DNA of 9,238 nucleotides, taken from the NCBI GenBank assembly GCA_018695085.1, contig JABHOU010000415.1:1-9238 (forward strand), given 5' to 3'. Source of the DNA: Opitutia bacterium. Lineage in GTDB: Bacteria; Verrucomicrobiota; Verrucomicrobiia; Opitutales; Seribacteraceae. Position 1 is the stretch's first letter. Each line of letters opens with the position of its first letter. The translations under genes were made by a program, and so were the position numbers. Under the pieces are notes generated by a model. That model ran no database searches. It was not told the origin of the DNA and worked only from the letters and a program-made list of their open reading frames with translations. Positions 6,685 through 9,238 of this stretch are shown here, piece by piece.

Positions 6685-7077
6685 TTGGTTAGAAAAGCCG
6701 AAAGCGTTTTCAGTCGAACCGTTTCCGCCCCATCTCTCTTTCACCTTGTCCTCGCGAGGAGCGCAGCGACTCGGCAATCCAGCGGTCGCGTAGGCAACCT
6801 ACCGCATCGCCCGGCATCCCACTTAACGTCCCCGACTGGATTGCCACGTCAGTTCTCTTCGAGCCCTTGCTCGCAATGACAAAAAGTGAGAAGACCCGAT
6901 TGCCACCCCCTGCCGGGTTCGCACGCATGAAACCTTCCGATCCGAACCAAATTCATTCCCTCCCAGGCTCAAGCGTTCGCTGTCTCAAAAGGTTGAAAAA
7001 AGTGATTTAAATCGGCCTTCGGACAAAAAAGGTTGCGAGTATGGGTCTTGTTCCTCGATATGTAATAAGTTACGAAA
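6685..7077. other. Non-coding gap between secretin operon and AddB-like gene
   Basis: This is 393 nt with no credible gene; the short open frames are fragments crossing the palindromic repeat. It holds the inverted-repeat element described separately, a small inverted repeat ACCCG (6894-6898) / CGGGT (6914-6918), and a perfect 10-bp palindrome GATTTAAATC (7004-7013). No strong intrinsic terminator follows the secretin stop. GAAAAGC...GCGTTTTC just after it pairs only in its outer five bases. A promoter for the nuclease gene should lie in the last 80 nt, but no convincing -35/-10 pair stands out. Confidence 0.6.
6746..6882. repeat. Palindromic MITE-like interspersed repeat element
   Basis: The outer ends are TTGTC (6746-6750) and GACAA (6878-6882). 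The inner arms GGCAATCCAG (6773-6782) and CTGGATTGCC (6836-6845) are a perfect 10-bp inverted repeat. Between outer and inner arms the two sides are related but imperfect: left CTCGCGAGGAGCGCAGCGAC, right (reverse complement) ATTGCGAGCAAGGGCTCGAA. The loop holds a further stem, GTAGG (6790-6794) / CCTAC (6798-6802). Weaker matching TCAC/GTGA (6741-6744, 6886-6889) extends the symmetry. The ends resemble a widespread intergenic bacterial repeat with GTCATTGCGAGGAGC-like ends that is often mis-annotated as short proteins; that identification is from memory. It has no coding capacity and would be mobilised, if at all, in trans. In RNA it could fold into a branched hairpin and may serve as transcript end of the secretin operon. 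Confidence 0.65.
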
Positions 7078-9238
7078 ATGGAGGGGAAAACGCATAGTTT
7101 GGCGGCATGGAACCGGCCCGCCTCGGAGGTGGTGGCGGATTGGCTCTGCGAGGGCTGGGAGGGCAAGGGCCCGCTCGATCTCGGAGACCTTCTGATTCTG
7201 GGCCAGACGAAGGGCGCCGGACGTCGGTTGAAGCTGGCCTTGGCTCGCCGGGCAGCTGAACGGGGGCAGGGTATGTTGCCGCCTCGTTTCGTGACTCCGG
7301 CCTTTCTCTTTCGAGCTATTCCGGGCGATATTCCCGTAGCTTCCGACTTGGCTTGCATGCTCCATTGGTCCGAGGTGTTGGCGGGAATAGACGCCGAAGA
7401 TTACTTGGCCTTGTTTCCGAAGACTCCCGATAATTCCGACGCCTCTTGGGGACGCGCCGTGGGGAAGGCTTTGCACGGTTTGCGCAAGTCGCTTTCGGAG
7501 GGTGACTTCGATTGCGGTTCGGTGGCAAGCGGGGGTTTCGCTCGGCAGTGGGGGGAAGACGATCGTTGGCAGGATTTGGCTAGGCTAGAAGGGCTTTATC
7601 GAGAGTCCTTGAGTGCGGTCGGCCTGCGTGATCCTCTCGACGCCAACCGGGAGGCCGCCAAGAATCCCGAGTTGCCACCTGAGGTGAAGAGAGTGTTGTT
7701 GCCCGGTGTTCCCGGTTTTCCCGAACTGGGGAGAATCGCGTTGGAGAAGGTGCTCGCCATGGGGGTGCCGGTGGAGGTGCTTTCCTTCGGCCCCGAGGGC
7801 GAGGCGGCCGAAGATCTTTTCGATGAGTGGGGCAGGCCCTTGCGATCGTCTTGGGAGAAGCGTCCCGGACCCGTTGCGGACGAGCGCTTGCATCTTCTGC
7901 GGGACGAGCGAGCCCAAGCCAAAGCGGTTATGGAGGTCCTGAAGCCTTATGGGAACGAGCACGCCGGGCGGGTGTCGCTGGGGGTAATGGATGCGGAGGC
8001 CAAGCCCTATCTGCTAAGAGAGGCGGAGGAGAGTGAGCTTTCTTTTTCCTTGTCCGATCCCGAGGGGGGGTCCGCAACCGGTTCTCCCTTTTACGCCCTG
8101 CTTGCCGCCTTGGCCGGCTTGGTGGGCGATTCCACTTTTCGGCAGGCCGTCTTGGTGTTGCGGTTTCCCGATACGCGCAGCTGGCTGGAAAGCGAGGGCG
8201 TGGGTATGGATGCCCGGGAATTGCTTTGCGGCTTGGATGCCCTTGGCAGCAAGCGAATACCGGTAACCTTGGCGGATGCGGTGAATCTGGCGAAGGATGA
8301 GTTGCGCGAGGTGTTGGAGAGGCTTTCCGAATTGGCGAAAAAGTTGAAGGGCCCGAACTTTGCCGAAACGCTACGCGACTTTTTATTGGGAGCCACGTCG
8401 GGGCGTGAGTTTAGCCAAGACAATCTTGCGGATGCTTCCTACGTGTCCCTCTCTAAGCCGTTTATGGAAGGCTTGGACGAGCTGGAATCCTTGGGCGAAC
8501 GTACGGGTGCCGAGACTTTTCCAATCCTTCTGGACTTGTTGCGAGGGGAGCGGATTTCCCGGGATGCGGCACCCGGTTCCTTGCCCATGCAGGGCTGGCT
8601 CGAATTGCCTTGGGAGGATGCTCCCCGGTTGCTCTTGGTGGGGTTCAACGAGGGTTGCGTGCCCGAGGCAGTGCCCGGCGACACCTTTCTGCCCGAGAAC
8701 TTGCGAAGGGAGCTTGGACTGTGGACGAGCGACGTGCGTTTCGCTCGAGACGCCTACTTGCTGCAGTGGATCGTGGCCTCGAGGGAGGGTGGTGGACGAG
8801 TGGATTTCCTACTCGGCAAATGGCGCTCAGGCGGCGATCCGCTGAAACCTTCGCGCTTGCTTTTTCTCTGCGACGAAAGCGAGGAGGATGCCTTGCCTGC
8901 CCGGGTGAAAAAACTATTCGCCGAACCCGCCAACGAGGAGGAAAATCCCGCTTGGCGCTTCGCCTGGAAGTTGGACCCGGGACCCGTGGTCCGTCCTGAA
9001 AAAATTTCGGTTACGGCCTTTTCGAGCTTTCTGGATTGCTCGTACCGTTTCCATCTCAAACGGTTTCTGGAGATGGACTCGATCGACCCTCTGAAGAGCG
9101 AGGGCGATAGCATGGATTTTGGTTCGCTGGTGCACGATGTGCTGGAGGTTTTCGGCCGCGACGAGGAGGTGAGGAAATCCGACGACGCCGAACTTATTCG
9201 GAGTTTCCTCAAAGACGCCTTGGACAAGGTGTTCGCCA
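7078..9238 (+). CDS. AddB-like PD-(D/E)XK nuclease / inactivated helicase subunit (3' end outside window)
   Basis: Open from ATG at 7078 to the window edge: 720 codons, no stop. An in-frame TAA at 7066-7068 makes this the first possible start; no SD is evident. AddB-type proteins partner AddA in the helicase-nuclease that processes double-strand breaks for RecA. Residues about 38-75 (LLILGQTKGAGRRLKLAL, then LPPRFVTPAFL) match the N-terminal helicase-like core but lack a Walker A GxGKT/S, as in the alphaproteobacterial-type AddB. Residues about 508-555 contain LPWEDAPRLLLVGFNEG and a following FLPENLRRELGL, the signature preceding the nuclease domain. Residues 643-695 start the nuclease: ISVTAFSSFLDCSYRFHLKR with C654, the expected first iron-sulfur cysteine, and FGSLVHDVLE with the conserved H686. 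The catalytic Asp and Glu-x-Lys and remaining cysteines should lie beyond the edge. A partner addA gene may follow. The family call is good, but the gene name is left blank because the C-terminus is unseen. Confidence 0.83.
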   Translation, partial: MEGKTHSLAAWNRPASEVVADWLCEGWEGKGPLDLGDLLILGQTKGAGRRLKLALARRAAERGQGMLPPRFVTPAFLFRAIPGDIPVASDLACMLHWSEVLAGIDAEDYLALFPKTPDNSDASWGRAVGKALHGLRKSLSEGDFDCGSVASGGFARQWGEDDRWQDLARLEGLYRESLSAVGLRDPLDANREAAKNPELPPEVKRVLLPGVPGFPELGRIALEKVLAMGVPVEVLSFGPEGEAAEDLFDEWGRPLRSSWEKRPGPVADERLHLLRDERAQAKAVMEVLKPYGNEHAGRVSLGVMDAEAKPYLLREAEESELSFSLSDPEGGSATGSPFYALLAALAGLVGDSTFRQAVLVLRFPDTRSWLESEGVGMDARELLCGLDALGSKRIPVTLADAVNLAKDELREVLERLSELAKKLKGPNFAETLRDFLLGATSGREFSQDNLADASYVSLSKPFMEGLDELESLGERTGAETFPILLDLLRGERISRDAAPGSLPMQGWLELPWEDAPRLLLVGFNEGCVPEAVPGDTFLPENLRRELGLWTSDVRFARDAYLLQWIVASREGGGRVDFLLGKWRSGGDPLKPSRLLFLCDESEEDALPARVKKLFAEPANEEENPAWRFAWKLDPGPVVRPEKISVTAFSSFLDCSYRFHLKRFLEMDSIDPLKSEGDSMDFGSLVHDVLEVFGRDEEVRKSDDAELIRSFLKDALDKVFA

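Noticed and set aside
6685..6928. Short open frames on both strands across the gap after the secretin
   Set aside because: Their products are translations of the palindromic repeat, a known source of spurious small proteins.
1..9238. CRISPR arrays, tRNA or rRNA genes
   Set aside because: No regularly spaced direct repeats, tRNA cloverleaf with TTCRA-type arm, or rRNA-like conserved stretches were noticed on either strand.

Overview
This looks like chromosomal DNA of a Planctomycetes-Verrucomicrobia-type bacterium, most plausibly a verrucomicrobial (Opitutae-like) genome. The clues are a twin-arginine DUF1501 protein next to a secreted PPC-repeat protein, which is a pairing typical of that superphylum, plus moderate GC content, weak or absent Shine-Dalgarno sites and a stand-alone secretin. 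No rRNA marker is present, so this placement is inference.

Layout. (1) Positions 1-2566, minus strand: a two-gene export module. A Tat-exported DUF1501 protein (2566-1226) is followed, 85 nt downstream, by a Sec-exported protein with an IPT/TIG-like N-terminus and two PPC domains. That second gene starts at 1140 and runs off the left edge. (2) Positions 2567-2789: an AT-rich divergent promoter region with TTGCA-type motifs in two pairs, each spaced 10 bp. (3) Positions 2790-6684, plus strand: a tightly coupled three-gene operon with ATGA stop/start overlaps. It encodes a small ribbon-helix-helix-like protein, a MscS-family channel fused to a cyclic-nucleotide-binding domain, and a secretin with a roughly 300-residue C-terminal extension of unknown function. 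(4) Positions 6685-7077: non-coding, carrying a palindromic, MITE-like interspersed repeat of about 137 bp. (5) Positions 7078-9238, plus strand: the first 720 codons of an AddB-like PD-(D/E)XK nuclease/inactivated helicase, open at the right edge.

How the genes may work together. The RHH-MscS/CNB-secretin operon is the most unusual part. It joins a possible DNA-binding autoregulator, a nucleotide-responsive inner-membrane channel and an outer-membrane pore, with no pilus or type II secretion genes in view. A cross-envelope osmotic or solute-release device is possible but is inference only. The DUF1501/PPC pair looks like a surface or periplasmic module whose usual third partner (DUF1549/DUF1553) is not visible here. 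The AddB-like gene is a housekeeping recombination function unrelated to the operon.
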